Below, one piece after another: positions 56,677 through 64,000 of a stretch of DNA of 64,000 nt. The notes beneath the pieces are model-generated. The model was not told the origin of the DNA and searched no databases. It was given only the letters and a program-made list of their open reading frames with translations. The DNA comes from Larkinella knui. GTDB taxonomy: Bacteria; Bacteroidota; Bacteroidia; Cytophagales; Spirosomataceae. Made by a program: the position numbers and the translations under genes. The number at the start of each line of letters is the position of its first letter. The stretch's first letter is position 1. The stretch covers positions 538,379 to 602,378 of the forward strand of contig NZ_RQJP01000006.1 of the NCBI RefSeq assembly GCF_003858645.1, read 5' to 3'.

Positions 56677-59600
56677 TTATTCGTTGACCAATTCCGGCTC
56701 ACGTTCCTTCTTCGCAATTCTTTCTTTAAATTTATCCCTGATCCGCTCGTTGACCCAGTACATACAGGGCACGATAACCAGCGTCAATACCGTCGAGAAC
56801 GTTAGTCCGTAGATGATTGTCCAGGCCAGGATGTTCCAGAAAACCGCACTATCACCACCAATTACAATGTGGGGATCCAGGTTCTGAAACAAACCGACGA
56901 AGTCGACAGTCAGCCCCACTGCCAGCGGAATCAAACCAAGTACGGCAGCTGAAGCCGTCAGCAATACCGGCGTTAACCGAATACCACCCGCATCGATAAT
57001 GGCCTGACGCAGTGGAATACCGCGTCCCCGCAACTCTTCGATAAACTCGATCAGCAGAATACCGTTCTTCACCACAATCCCGGCCAGGGCGATAATCCCG
57101 ACGCCGGACATGACCACCGAGAACGTTTTGCCCGTTACCATGAAGCCCAGCAGTACGCCAATGAGTGAGAGAATAATGGTGAAGAAAATAATCAGCGGTT
57201 TCACGGCGGAGTTAAACTGGGTGGCCAGAATCAGATAAATCAGCAACATCGCCAATCCGAAAGCCGACACCAGGAAGGTCATCGACTCCTGTTGCTGCTC
57301 CTGTTCACCACCCATCCGAACCGTGTAGCCATTCGGCACTTCGGTATCTTTTACGAGTTGCTGGATTTGCTGAACAATTTCGTTGGCATTGTACCCCGCT
57401 ACTACATCCGAACTGAGCGTAATAACCCGTTCCTGGTTGATCCGGTTGATCTGACTGAAGGTGGTCGAATAACTGATATTGGCCACCGACTGAATTGGAA
57501 CCTGGCGCAGCTGGCCGCCCGAATTCATGTCGCGGTAGACAATGTTCAGACTTAAAAGCCGCTCAATCTGACTGCGATCATCCTGCTTCAGACGAACCAT
57601 AATGGGATATTCGTCTTTGGCATCCCGAAATTTCGACACTTCGGTACCAAACAGGGCCGTCCGAACTGCCAACGCAATTTGCGACGACGAAATGCCTTCG
57701 CGCTCGGCTTTATCGCGATCAATATTGATCACAATTTCCGGTTTATTGGTAATCAAATCGGACTTCAGCTGGTCAATTCCCTTAATACCCGACTCCACAA
57801 TTCGCTGGCGAAGCTGCTTTTCCAGTTTTTGCAACGTAGCAAATTCCTCTCCGGCGATTTCAATGGCAATAGGTTTGCCGGTTGGTGGCCCGGCATTTTC
57901 GCGTTCAACTGAAATTTCAGTTCCCGGAATTCCCTGCATCGCGGTCCGAACTTTATTCAATATTTCCTGGGTCGACAACCCATGCCGGTCTTCGCCTTTT
58001 ACAAAAGCAACGGTTACTTTCGATTTATGCGGAGTTGCCGAGCGATCGGGATTGAACGGGTCACCGGCATTTTTACCAACGTTGGCAATTACGGAGTTTA
58101 CAATATCCGTGGCTTTGTTGTCTTCCAGAACCTTGAACACCCGTTTTTCAATGATTTTCGTCACCGAATCCGTTACGCGCGAATCCGTCCCGATGGGCAT
58201 CACATTGTAGACATAGACGTAGTCGGGTTCGCCACTGGGGAAAAAGATTACTTTCGGCGGGAAAATACCCATCAGGAAAAACGTACCGACCAGCAGCATG
58301 AATACCGCTAAGATGGTCCAAATGGGACGCCATCCCGTTAAAATCCACGAAATCAACTTCCGGTATCCGTTTTTCAACCGGGGCAGTAACCCTTCCTGAA
58401 ACGGCACGATAATCCGGGGCGTCAGGATATAATGGTTGAATGCATAGAGAATCAGTATAAACAAAAACAGGTTGCCAATTCCCCGGTCAATTACGTAACC
58501 CAGGCCGGCCAGGACCGCCAGAATTAACAGAGGTCGCCGAATCGTTTCAAATCCCTGGTTGTCTTCATGGTTATCCTCATCGTGCCGTTTCATGAAGGTC
58601 ACGGCAAAAACCGGGTTCATCACATAGGCTACGAACAAGGATGCAAACAAGGTCAGAATAAGCGTCAACGGCAGGAATTTCATAAATTCCCCGACGATAC
58701 CGGGCCAGAACAACAGCGGGAAGAAAGGCGCAATGGTGGTTAATGTTCCGGAAAATACCGGAATAAACACTTCTCCGGCAGCCGCTTTCACCGCCTTTTT
58801 AATATCCCAGTCTTTGTGCTCATTAAAGAGCCGGTGCGTGTTTTCAATGACCACAATGGCATCATCGACCACCAGACCCAGGCCCAGCAAAAACCCGAAT
58901 AAAACGATGGTATTCAACGTAAACAACGTACCAACCACAGGTCCGACGATGGGCATACAGACGAAAGCCACGAGGGCCGACAGCGGTACGGACAACCCAA
59001 CGAAAATAGCGTCACGAACGCCCATGAAAAACATCAATACCAATACCACGAAGATGAAGCCCAGCACGACGGTATTGATCAAATCGTGAATATCGGCCCG
59101 GGTGCGTTCGGATTGGTCGGCTGTAACCCGAATATCGAGGCCAGCCGGATACCGGTTTGCTTTGTATTCTTTAATGGTTTCCTCAATCTGGTCAGCTGCG
59201 GCAATCAGGTTGGCCCCCGACCGCTTGATGACGTTCAGCGTAACGACGGATTTGTTATCCAGACGGGCAAAATCCTGTTGTTCTTCAAAGCTATCCTGAA
59301 CCTGAGCAACATCGCCCAAACGAACAGTAGCCCCGGTGGCCGTCCGGATCTGAAGGTTTTCCAGTTGCTTCATCTCGCTGAACTCGCCTTTTACCCGCAA
59401 GGTCCGGCGTACGCCCGCAACATTTAATTCACCACCCGATACGTTGATGTTTTCGCCCTGAACGGCCTGCTGAATGTCAAAAAATGCCAAACCGGCCGAT
59501 TGCATGCGTGGCAAATCCACATTAATCTGGATTTCACGCTCTAACGCACCGACAATATCCACCCGGCTGATCTGCGGCATGGCTTCGATGGCATCCTGTA

Positions 59601-60102
59601 AATCCTCCGCGTATTCTTTCAGCCGTTTGAGCGAAAAGTTTCCGGCAAGGTTGATGTTCATGATCGGAAATTCCGAGAAGTTCACATCCTGCGCCGTTGG
59701 TCCCGCGTCCATTTTCTGGGGCAAATCCTGCTTGGCTTTATCGATGGCATCACGCACCCGTTGTAACGCTTCCGGAACCTGAACATCCGGGTTGAACTCT
59801 ACCAGAATAACCGATACGTCCTGCAACGCATTCGATTTGATTTTTTTAACGCCCGAAATGGATTTTAACTGCTTCTCGATCGGCTTGTTAATAGTGTTTT
59901 CAACGTCGGCCGGTGCCGTTCCCAGGTAAATGGTATTGATATAAATCTGCGGCACTTTAATGTCTGGAAACTGCTCTTTCGGCAGGTTATTATACACAAA
60001 TAACCCGCCAATCGTAATGATGAACGTGAAGATGTAAATAGCCGTCCGGTTTTCTACGCACCAGTTGGTAAAACCGAGGGTTTTGTATTGTTCAAATTTC
60101 AT
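56677..60102 (-). CDS. RND-family efflux pump permease (HAE1-like)
   Basis: The 1141-residue inner-membrane pump has the RND layout: helix 1 (AIYIFTFIITIGGLFVY, ~18-34), large periplasmic loop, helices 2-6, second loop and helices 8-12. Helix 4 carries GLGLVVDDAIVVIEN with both proton-relay Asp, and helix 10 has VVKNGILLIEFIEELRG with the relay Lys, as in multidrug AcrB-type pumps rather than metal CzcA pumps. It is last in tetR-tolC-hlyD-RND. Substrates are not predictable by inspection. Confidence 0.94.
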   Translation of the reverse strand: MKFEQYKTLGFTNWCVENRTAIYIFTFIITIGGLFVYNNLPKEQFPDIKVPQIYINTIYLGTAPADVENTINKPIEKQLKSISGVKKIKSNALQDVSVILVEFNPDVQVPEALQRVRDAIDKAKQDLPQKMDAGPTAQDVNFSEFPIMNINLAGNFSLKRLKEYAEDLQDAIEAMPQISRVDIVGALEREIQINVDLPRMQSAGLAFFDIQQAVQGENINVSGGELNVAGVRRTLRVKGEFSEMKQLENLQIRTATGATVRLGDVAQVQDSFEEQQDFARLDNKSVVTLNVIKRSGANLIAAADQIEETIKEYKANRYPAGLDIRVTADQSERTRADIHDLINTVVLGFIFVVLVLMFFMGVRDAIFVGLSVPLSALVAFVCMPIVGPVVGTLFTLNTIVLFGFLLGLGLVVDDAIVVIENTHRLFNEHKDWDIKKAVKAAAGEVFIPVFSGTLTTIAPFFPLLFWPGIVGEFMKFLPLTLILTLFASLFVAYVMNPVFAVTFMKRHDEDNHEDNQGFETIRRPLLILAVLAGLGYVIDRGIGNLFLFILILYAFNHYILTPRIIVPFQEGLLPRLKNGYRKLISWILTGWRPIWTILAVFMLLVGTFFLMGIFPPKVIFFPSGEPDYVYVYNVMPIGTDSRVTDSVTKIIEKRVFKVLEDNKATDIVNSVIANVGKNAGDPFNPDRSATPHKSKVTVAFVKGEDRHGLSTQEILNKVRTAMQGIPGTEISVERENAGPPTGKPIAIEIAGEEFATLQKLEKQLRQRIVESGIKGIDQLKSDLITNKPEIVINIDRDKAEREGISSSQIALAVRTALFGTEVSKFRDAKDEYPIMVRLKQDDRSQIERLLSLNIVYRDMNSGGQLRQVPIQSVANISYSTTFSQINRINQERVITLSSDVVAGYNANEIVQQIQQLVKDTEVPNGYTVRMGGEQEQQQESMTFLVSAFGLAMLLIYLILATQFNSAVKPLIIFFTIILSLIGVLLGFMVTGKTFSVVMSGVGIIALAGIVVKNGILLIEFIEELRGRGIPLRQAIIDAGGIRLTPVLLTASAAVLGLIPLAVGLTVDFVGLFQNLDPHIVIGGDSAVFWNILAWTIIYGLTFSTVLTLVIVPCMYWVNERIRDKFKERIAKKEREPELVNE

Positions 60103-60160
60103 GGCCTTGGTTAGATGGGATCGAAACGTGGATTTCTGTAGGCCGCATTTCGATCTGTTT

Positions 60161-61291
60161 TTAGAAATTTATCGGTTGTCCATCAACTAACTCCTGATAG
60201 CCTTGGGTAATAAGCTGGTCGCCGGAGTTTAGTCCGGTAATAATTTCGACTTTTCCACCGTAGCTCAATCCGGTTTTTACCTGACGGGCTTTGGCCAGTT
60301 TTTTATTGCCTTCTGAGACGGCCACATAAACCAGTTGCCCGTTTTCCGTATTCTGAACCAGGTTCTGATCGATCACAATGGCTTTATTTCTCGAGATATC
60401 GTTAATTTTTATCTGTGCCAGCATATTCGGTTTCAGGTTATTGTCCGACGGCAGGGGAGCTTCGATGGTAAACGTCCGGCTCAATGGATCGACCGTTGTT
60501 GAAACGAAGCTGATGCGTGTCGTCAGCTCTTTGTCGATATCCGGAAACCGTACGACCACGGCATCTCCTTTTCGAACGCTACCCGCATACGTATCGGCCA
60601 CTTTCGCGGCAACTTTGAGTTGCGACAGGTTCACCACCCGAACAATGCCCATTCCCGGCATGGCCGTTTCGCCGGTTTTGACGTTGACTTTATCAACAAC
60701 ACCCGAAATTGGCGACGTCACATTGGATTGTGAAAGTTGGACGTTTAGTGTAGCCAGCCGTTTTTCCAATCCTTCCTTGTTGTTTTTCGCTTGCAGGTAC
60801 TGAATCTCGGTACCAATCTGCTGTTTCCAGAGGCTAGCCTGTTTCTCATAAACCGTGTTGGCTAAGTTCAATTGATTGCGCACTTCTTCAACCGATTCGC
60901 GCAGAATCTGATCGTCGATTTTGGCTAAAACGGAACCGGCTTTTACTGCATCGCCTTCCTTCACGTAAACCGCCGTAATCGCACCACCGGATTTAGGAGT
61001 CACCTGCACATTATTCTTGGCATCGATGGTGCCCTGCAACTCCACAAAATGCTTGAAAGTTGATGCTGTCAATGGTGCAACCACCACTTCTTTCACCTTA
61101 ACCTGCTCGGCCTGAGTGGGATCCAGTTTGGCCACTTCCGATTCCAGCGTCTTGATTTTAGTGGTTAATTCGGTTTGCTGGGTTTTTAAATCGGCGAGTT
61201 CCTGCTTTTTAGAAGCCAAATCAGACTTCTTTTCTGACGAGCAGGCAAAAAGTAGGGAGGTTGCCAATCCGATTATGTAATATGTTTTCAT
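60161..61291 (-). CDS. RND periplasmic adaptor lipoprotein (HlyD/MFP family)
   Basis: ATG 61291 (four codons after a TTG) gives 376 residues with a lipobox (LATSLLFACSS). A coiled-coil segment (~26-65, LASKKQELADLKTQQTELTT), a lipoyl/barrel-sandwich domain (GGAITAVYVKEGDAVKAGSV near 103, and NVTSPISGVVDKVNVKTGET) and a C-terminal beta domain follow. It bridges the RND pump and the TolC-type channel. Confidence 0.93.
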   Translation of the reverse strand: MKTYYIIGLATSLLFACSSEKKSDLASKKQELADLKTQQTELTTKIKTLESEVAKLDPTQAEQVKVKEVVVAPLTASTFKHFVELQGTIDAKNNVQVTPKSGGAITAVYVKEGDAVKAGSVLAKIDDQILRESVEEVRNQLNLANTVYEKQASLWKQQIGTEIQYLQAKNNKEGLEKRLATLNVQLSQSNVTSPISGVVDKVNVKTGETAMPGMGIVRVVNLSQLKVAAKVADTYAGSVRKGDAVVVRFPDIDKELTTRISFVSTTVDPLSRTFTIEAPLPSDNNLKPNMLAQIKINDISRNKAIVIDQNLVQNTENGQLVYVAVSEGNKKLAKARQVKTGLSYGGKVEIITGLNSGDQLITQGYQELVDGQPINF

Positions 61292-61337
61292 TTTGATTAT
61301 CAATAAATGCTTTGAACAGCGTGAATGTGACGAATGA

Positions 61338-62753
61338 TTATTGACCGGTGTATAATTTCCCCAATGCCTTATCCAGATCGACTTTCGTGATCATGTAATC
61401 GAGCAAGGATGCGAAGTAATTGGTTTGCGACTCCCGAAACGACGTTTCAGCGTTTAATACTTCGATATTAGAACCAACTCCTTCTTTGTATTTGATTCGC
61501 GTAACCCGCACAATCTCCTGGGCCAGATCCATATTTCGTTTCTGATTTTGAAGGGTTTGCAAGTTGTTGGACAACATCACTGTAGACTGTCTAATTTGCA
61601 GATCAATGGAATTTTTCAGTAACTCTCCGCTTTGCCGGGCTTTGTCGACCGTTATTTTTCGTTGTTGTGCCGCGTAGCGTTTCTGAAAACCGTCAAAAAC
61701 CGGAATATTTAGATTGAGCGAAATAGCTGCCGAGTTGAACCACTGCGTCGTCCAAAAGTCCATAAAATTATTCCGACCGTTGTTATGGCCGTAGGTTGCA
61801 GCCGCCGTTAATCGCGGATAATACTGTTTCCCAATGTTTTGCAGATCCAGGTCGGCCAGTGTCACCTGCGTTTGTAACGTCGAAAACTCAATCCGCTGGT
61901 TATAATCGAATACGGAATCCAAAACCGCTGCCCGATCCAAATCTTTCTGGCCATAGGACTCAATTCGATCCGTCAAGCGAATCGGTGTATTGATCGGCAA
62001 TCCCATCTGGAACTTCAATAAATAATAGCTCAGATCGACCAGGTTTTTAACATTTTGCCGTTCTGTTTTCAAATTATTCAATTGTACTTCCAACCGATCA
62101 ACGTCGATTTTTTCGACAAATCCCTGAGCATTCATGGCCCTCGTCTCGCGCAAAAGTGTATCGACCCGGGACACATTCAAATCCAGCAGTTTAATACGCT
62201 CCTCGCTGACCAGGACGCCGTAATACGCTTTGGCAACCTGTTCCGCTACGTTAATTTTCGATGCGGTGATGTTTTTCTGCGCCAGTTCTCGGTACGTCGA
62301 AGCGGCCTTCAAACCAATTTTATAAGACGCATCGAACAGCAACTGATTCACATTGGCCGAAACATTCCCCTGAAGTTTTACCCCAAATGGAATGGCAGTA
62401 ACCGCATCTTTATCACCACTGCCACCACCGGTTGAGTCCGCCGGAGCGCCAAAACCACCAGCGGGAAAGATAAATTTCTGAATAATAGCATTGTAAGTAA
62501 CCGTACCGCCAACGTTAACTTGTGGTAAAGCTAATCCTTTAAGCTCCTTGATACGCGCTTCGGCACTCAATGCGTCTAATTGCGTATTCTTGATGTTAAT
62601 ATTCTGTTGGGTAGCAAAACTGATAGCGTCATTCAACGAAAACTCGCGCGGAGCCTGAGCCATCCCCGAGCCAACCAGACCAATTGTCAATACTAAACTA
62701 TAGATTGGCTTACAATGTCGTAGAAGCGGGGTCATTCTGGTGTTCTTTAACAT
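61338..62753 (-). CDS. TolC-family outer-membrane efflux channel
   Basis: ATG 62753 (or 62735) gives a signal-peptide start (MTPLLRHCKPIYSLVLTIGL) ending GMAQ; the first reading-frame start at 62801 is too far inside tetR. The 470-residue product has two TolC repeats of long helices, including FSLNDAISFATQQNINIKN near 58, LDALSAEARIKELKG, and IKYKEGVGSNIEVLNAETSF near 425. Its start overlaps the tetR end by 26-44 bases. Confidence 0.92.
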   Translation of the reverse strand: MLKNTRMTPLLRHCKPIYSLVLTIGLVGSGMAQAPREFSLNDAISFATQQNINIKNTQLDALSAEARIKELKGLALPQVNVGGTVTYNAIIQKFIFPAGGFGAPADSTGGGSGDKDAVTAIPFGVKLQGNVSANVNQLLFDASYKIGLKAASTYRELAQKNITASKINVAEQVAKAYYGVLVSEERIKLLDLNVSRVDTLLRETRAMNAQGFVEKIDVDRLEVQLNNLKTERQNVKNLVDLSYYLLKFQMGLPINTPIRLTDRIESYGQKDLDRAAVLDSVFDYNQRIEFSTLQTQVTLADLDLQNIGKQYYPRLTAAATYGHNNGRNNFMDFWTTQWFNSAAISLNLNIPVFDGFQKRYAAQQRKITVDKARQSGELLKNSIDLQIRQSTVMLSNNLQTLQNQKRNMDLAQEIVRVTRIKYKEGVGSNIEVLNAETSFRESQTNYFASLLDYMITKVDLDKALGKLYTGQ

Positions 62754-63342
62754 ATTGGTTGTAGATAAGTAATCCTTTTTCAGTGAGTATACCGCGAACA
62801 AAATGATGAAGTAGCTGGATTTGAACCTCTACCATAGCCGTTAATCCTCGTGGAAACACCTCTGTATCAAAAGCCATTCGTATCAATTCAACTCGCAATC
62901 GCGCCATGATCTCCACGTCAATCTCGGGTCTATACAACGCCTGCTCAATACCTTTTTTCAGATTTGCCCGGATTGATTCGAGTACAAATTTCTCCTTAAA
63001 TTCCGTACAAACCTCCCAAGCTCTGGGATAATGCCGTTGAACATCGAACCATAATGTCGGATTCATCTCGGCCAAATGTTCCCGCATAATCTCTGATGCA
63101 AGCAATATTTCTTCGATAGGATTATGAGCAGTTGCCATTTTGCAACTCACATTTTCCCGATTCTTATCCAGGCGATACAACATGACCTGATAAACAATGT
63201 CATCTTTATCGGTAAAATGCTGATAGAGTGTCTTCTTGGAAATACCGATATCACGGGAGATATCATCCATTGTAATACTTCGTGTACCAAATTTCCAAAA
63301 TAAAGCTTCAGCTTTTAAAAGAATTCGTTCTTTGAGCTCCAA
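62710..63342 (-). CDS. TetR/AcrR-family repressor of the efflux operon
   Basis: The 210-residue protein has an N-terminal TetR helix-turn-helix (RSITMDDISRDIGISKKTLY, residues ~21-40, then QHFTDKDDIVYQVM) and a C-terminal ligand domain. The start is TTG at 63342: an in-frame stop lies seven codons upstream and there is no ATG before helix 1. Palindrome TTTATGACT-N6-AGTCATAAA begins four bases upstream, so autoregulation is expected. It is first in the efflux operon. Confidence 0.9.
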   Translation of the reverse strand: MELKERILLKAEALFWKFGTRSITMDDISRDIGISKKTLYQHFTDKDDIVYQVMLYRLDKNRENVSCKMATAHNPIEEILLASEIMREHLAEMNPTLWFDVQRHYPRAWEVCTEFKEKFVLESIRANLKKGIEQALYRPEIDVEIMARLRVELIRMAFDTEVFPRGLTAMVEVQIQLLHHFVRGILTEKGLLIYNQYVKEHQNDPASTTL

Positions 63343-63345
63343 TGA

Positions 63346-63369
63346 TTTATGACTATTTTAAGTCATAAA
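63346..63369. promoter_or_regulatory. Candidate TetR operator (TTTATGACT-ATTTTA-AGTCATAAA)
   Basis: A perfect 9-6-9 palindrome of 24 bases directly before the tetR start. A related copy, ACTATTTTTAAGTTCATA, lies at about 63378-63395 in direct orientation to ACTATTTTAAGTCATA at 63352-63367, so the regulator may bind twice. Confidence 0.72.
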
Positions 63370-63408
63370 CTCAGGAAACTATTTTTAAGTTCATAGTTTC
63401 CTGAGTTT
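63367..63408. repeat. Perfect 16-base inverted repeat upstream of the tetR operator
   Basis: AAACTCAGGAAACTAT (63367-63382) and its complement (63393-63408) are separated by 10 bases. It overlaps the end of the operator and could be part of the same control region or a member of the inverted-repeat set. Confidence 0.75.
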
Positions 63409-63845
63409 TCAATAAGTATATGGTGGGGATATGTGCTACAAAGGTTGATTCAAATGAGATTTTTATCAACTATTAAGGCGTGAAGCGGCTGATTTCAGGG
63501 ATGAACCATCTATTTTTTGAAGATGAAAGGTAAATTTCAGCTTCTCTGTAGAAGATATAAGAAACTAACTAAAGATGGCCTTCGGCTACAGTAAATTAGC
63601 TTCTTAAGAGCCGTCTAAAAATGGTAGTTGAAATTAATCAGGGAAGCCAGTAAGGTAGTAAAACAAAAATGGTAGCTACTATACTATTCTAGTCCAACGG
63701 ATCAATAGAAGCCAATTCACTATCAACCCGCAGACCAAAACTCAATCAGCAGTCGGCCACTCGTCAGGTTGAGGAAAACCACACATCCCGGTAAATCCTA
63801 AGACGGTCGCCACCTTGTAAGGCTTGTCTGTGCTACTCGTCCCAT
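63409..63845. other. Gene-free gap between tetR and 5S rRNA
   Basis: About 440 bases, no reading frame with family features, no tRNA-like cloverleaf. AT-rich near tetR, then mixed composition. Confidence 0.6.
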
Positions 63846-63880
63846 AAAAAAAAGGTCCTGCCTCTTGTGAAGGCAGGACC
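63846..63880 (-). terminator. rRNA operon terminator
   Basis: GGTCCTGCCT and AGGCAGGACC (63854-63863, 63871-63880) form a perfect 10-base-pair stem; on the minus strand eight T follow. It stands about 13 bases past the 5S rRNA 3' end. Confidence 0.92.
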
Positions 63881-63892
63881 CTTATTAAATCT

Positions 63893-64000
63893 GTGGTGGC
63901 GGCAACCTACTCTCCCACCAGTGACGGCAGTACCATCGGCGTAACGGGGCTTAACGGCTCTGTTCGGTATGGGAAGAGGTGTTCCCCCGCACCCTTGCCA
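63893..64000 (-). rRNA. rrf: 5S ribosomal RNA, 3' portion (5' end beyond window)
   Basis: The minus strand contains the 5S landmarks CTCTTCCCATACCGAACAGA, GTTAAGCCCCGTTACGCCGA then TGGTACTGCC, and the 3' helix GGTGGGAGAGTAGGTTGCCG followed by CCAC. Only the first few bases of the molecule are missing, at the window edge. The exact 3' end (about 63893) is estimated. It implies an rRNA operon continuing beyond 64000. Confidence 0.95.

Noticed and set aside
1..64000. CRISPR arrays, tRNA genes, insertion sequences
   Set aside because: No regularly spaced direct repeats, no cloverleaf sequences and no transposase genes were found by reading.

Overview
The window looks like chromosomal DNA of a Bacteroidota bacterium, most likely order Cytophagales (a Spirosoma/Larkinella-like organism). 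The signs are TAnnTTTG-type -7 promoter elements with few Shine-Dalgarno sites, TonB receptors with a carboxypeptidase-regulatory domain, OmpA/PD40 lipid-envelope proteins, SpIII-type lipoproteins, DUF4369-TlpA, GH109, carotenoid genes next to a sigma factor, and roughly 50 % GC. Species-level naming is not supportable from the sequence alone.

Layout. 1-2.7 kb: divergent LacI regulator (cut by the window edge) and an amino-sugar pair (GH109 + NagB-like deaminase). 2.9-6.2 kb: bioF-bioD-bioA. 6.3-12.1 kb: aquaglyceroporin, purB, and a minus-strand gatB-tlpA-proC run. 12.4-16.1 kb: small secreted protein, crtI-crtB and a sigma factor. 16.5-26.5 kb: TonB receptor with an operator-like palindrome, SDR and beta-lactamase-fold hydrolase, Cys-rich unknown, DinB-like protein, PD40/OmpA protein, LOG protein, unknown secreted protein. 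26.6-30.9 kb: minus-strand his operon (hisH-hisA-hisF-hisIE) with an AbiEii-type toxin/antitoxin-like pair inserted between hisF and hisIE, preceded by a candidate His leader peptide and attenuator. 31-44 kb: DUF72, valS, OmpA, gmhB, a 43-residue lipoprotein, arginine decarboxylase, mpl, a PVC-type cytochrome protein and a TIM-barrel protein. 44-51.3 kb: an ECF sigma unit described below. 51.4-56.6 kb: HhH protein, typA, small envelope proteins, dienelactone hydrolase, metallophosphoesterase. 56.7-63.4 kb: tetR-tolC-hlyD-RND efflux operon with an operator. 63.9-64 kb: 3' part of a 5S rRNA (minus strand) and its terminator.

The most interesting system is at 44.0-51.3 kb. An ECF sigma gene overlaps, by ATGA, a gene whose product has an acidic cytoplasmic-type anti-sigma-like N terminus, one membrane helix, a ~230-residue linker and a C-terminal outer-membrane beta-barrel, so one polypeptide may span the envelope. 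A two-part promoter word (TTCCAAC, then GGTC after a fixed 16-base spacer from the C/T following CAAC) occurs before the sigma gene itself, before a serpin + META-domain lipoprotein operon, and before an LVIVD lipoprotein + beta-barrel + conserved secreted protein operon. I infer an autoregulated envelope-sensing sigma factor that induces a surface protease inhibitor and associated surface proteins.

The second strong signal is structural: long inverted repeats (arms of about 20-33 bases) sit in many gene gaps, several running from stop codon to stop codon of the neighbouring genes, so that arm sequence supplies the stop codon or last residues. One (39966-40068) has the GTAG-plus-hairpin form of REP/BIME elements.
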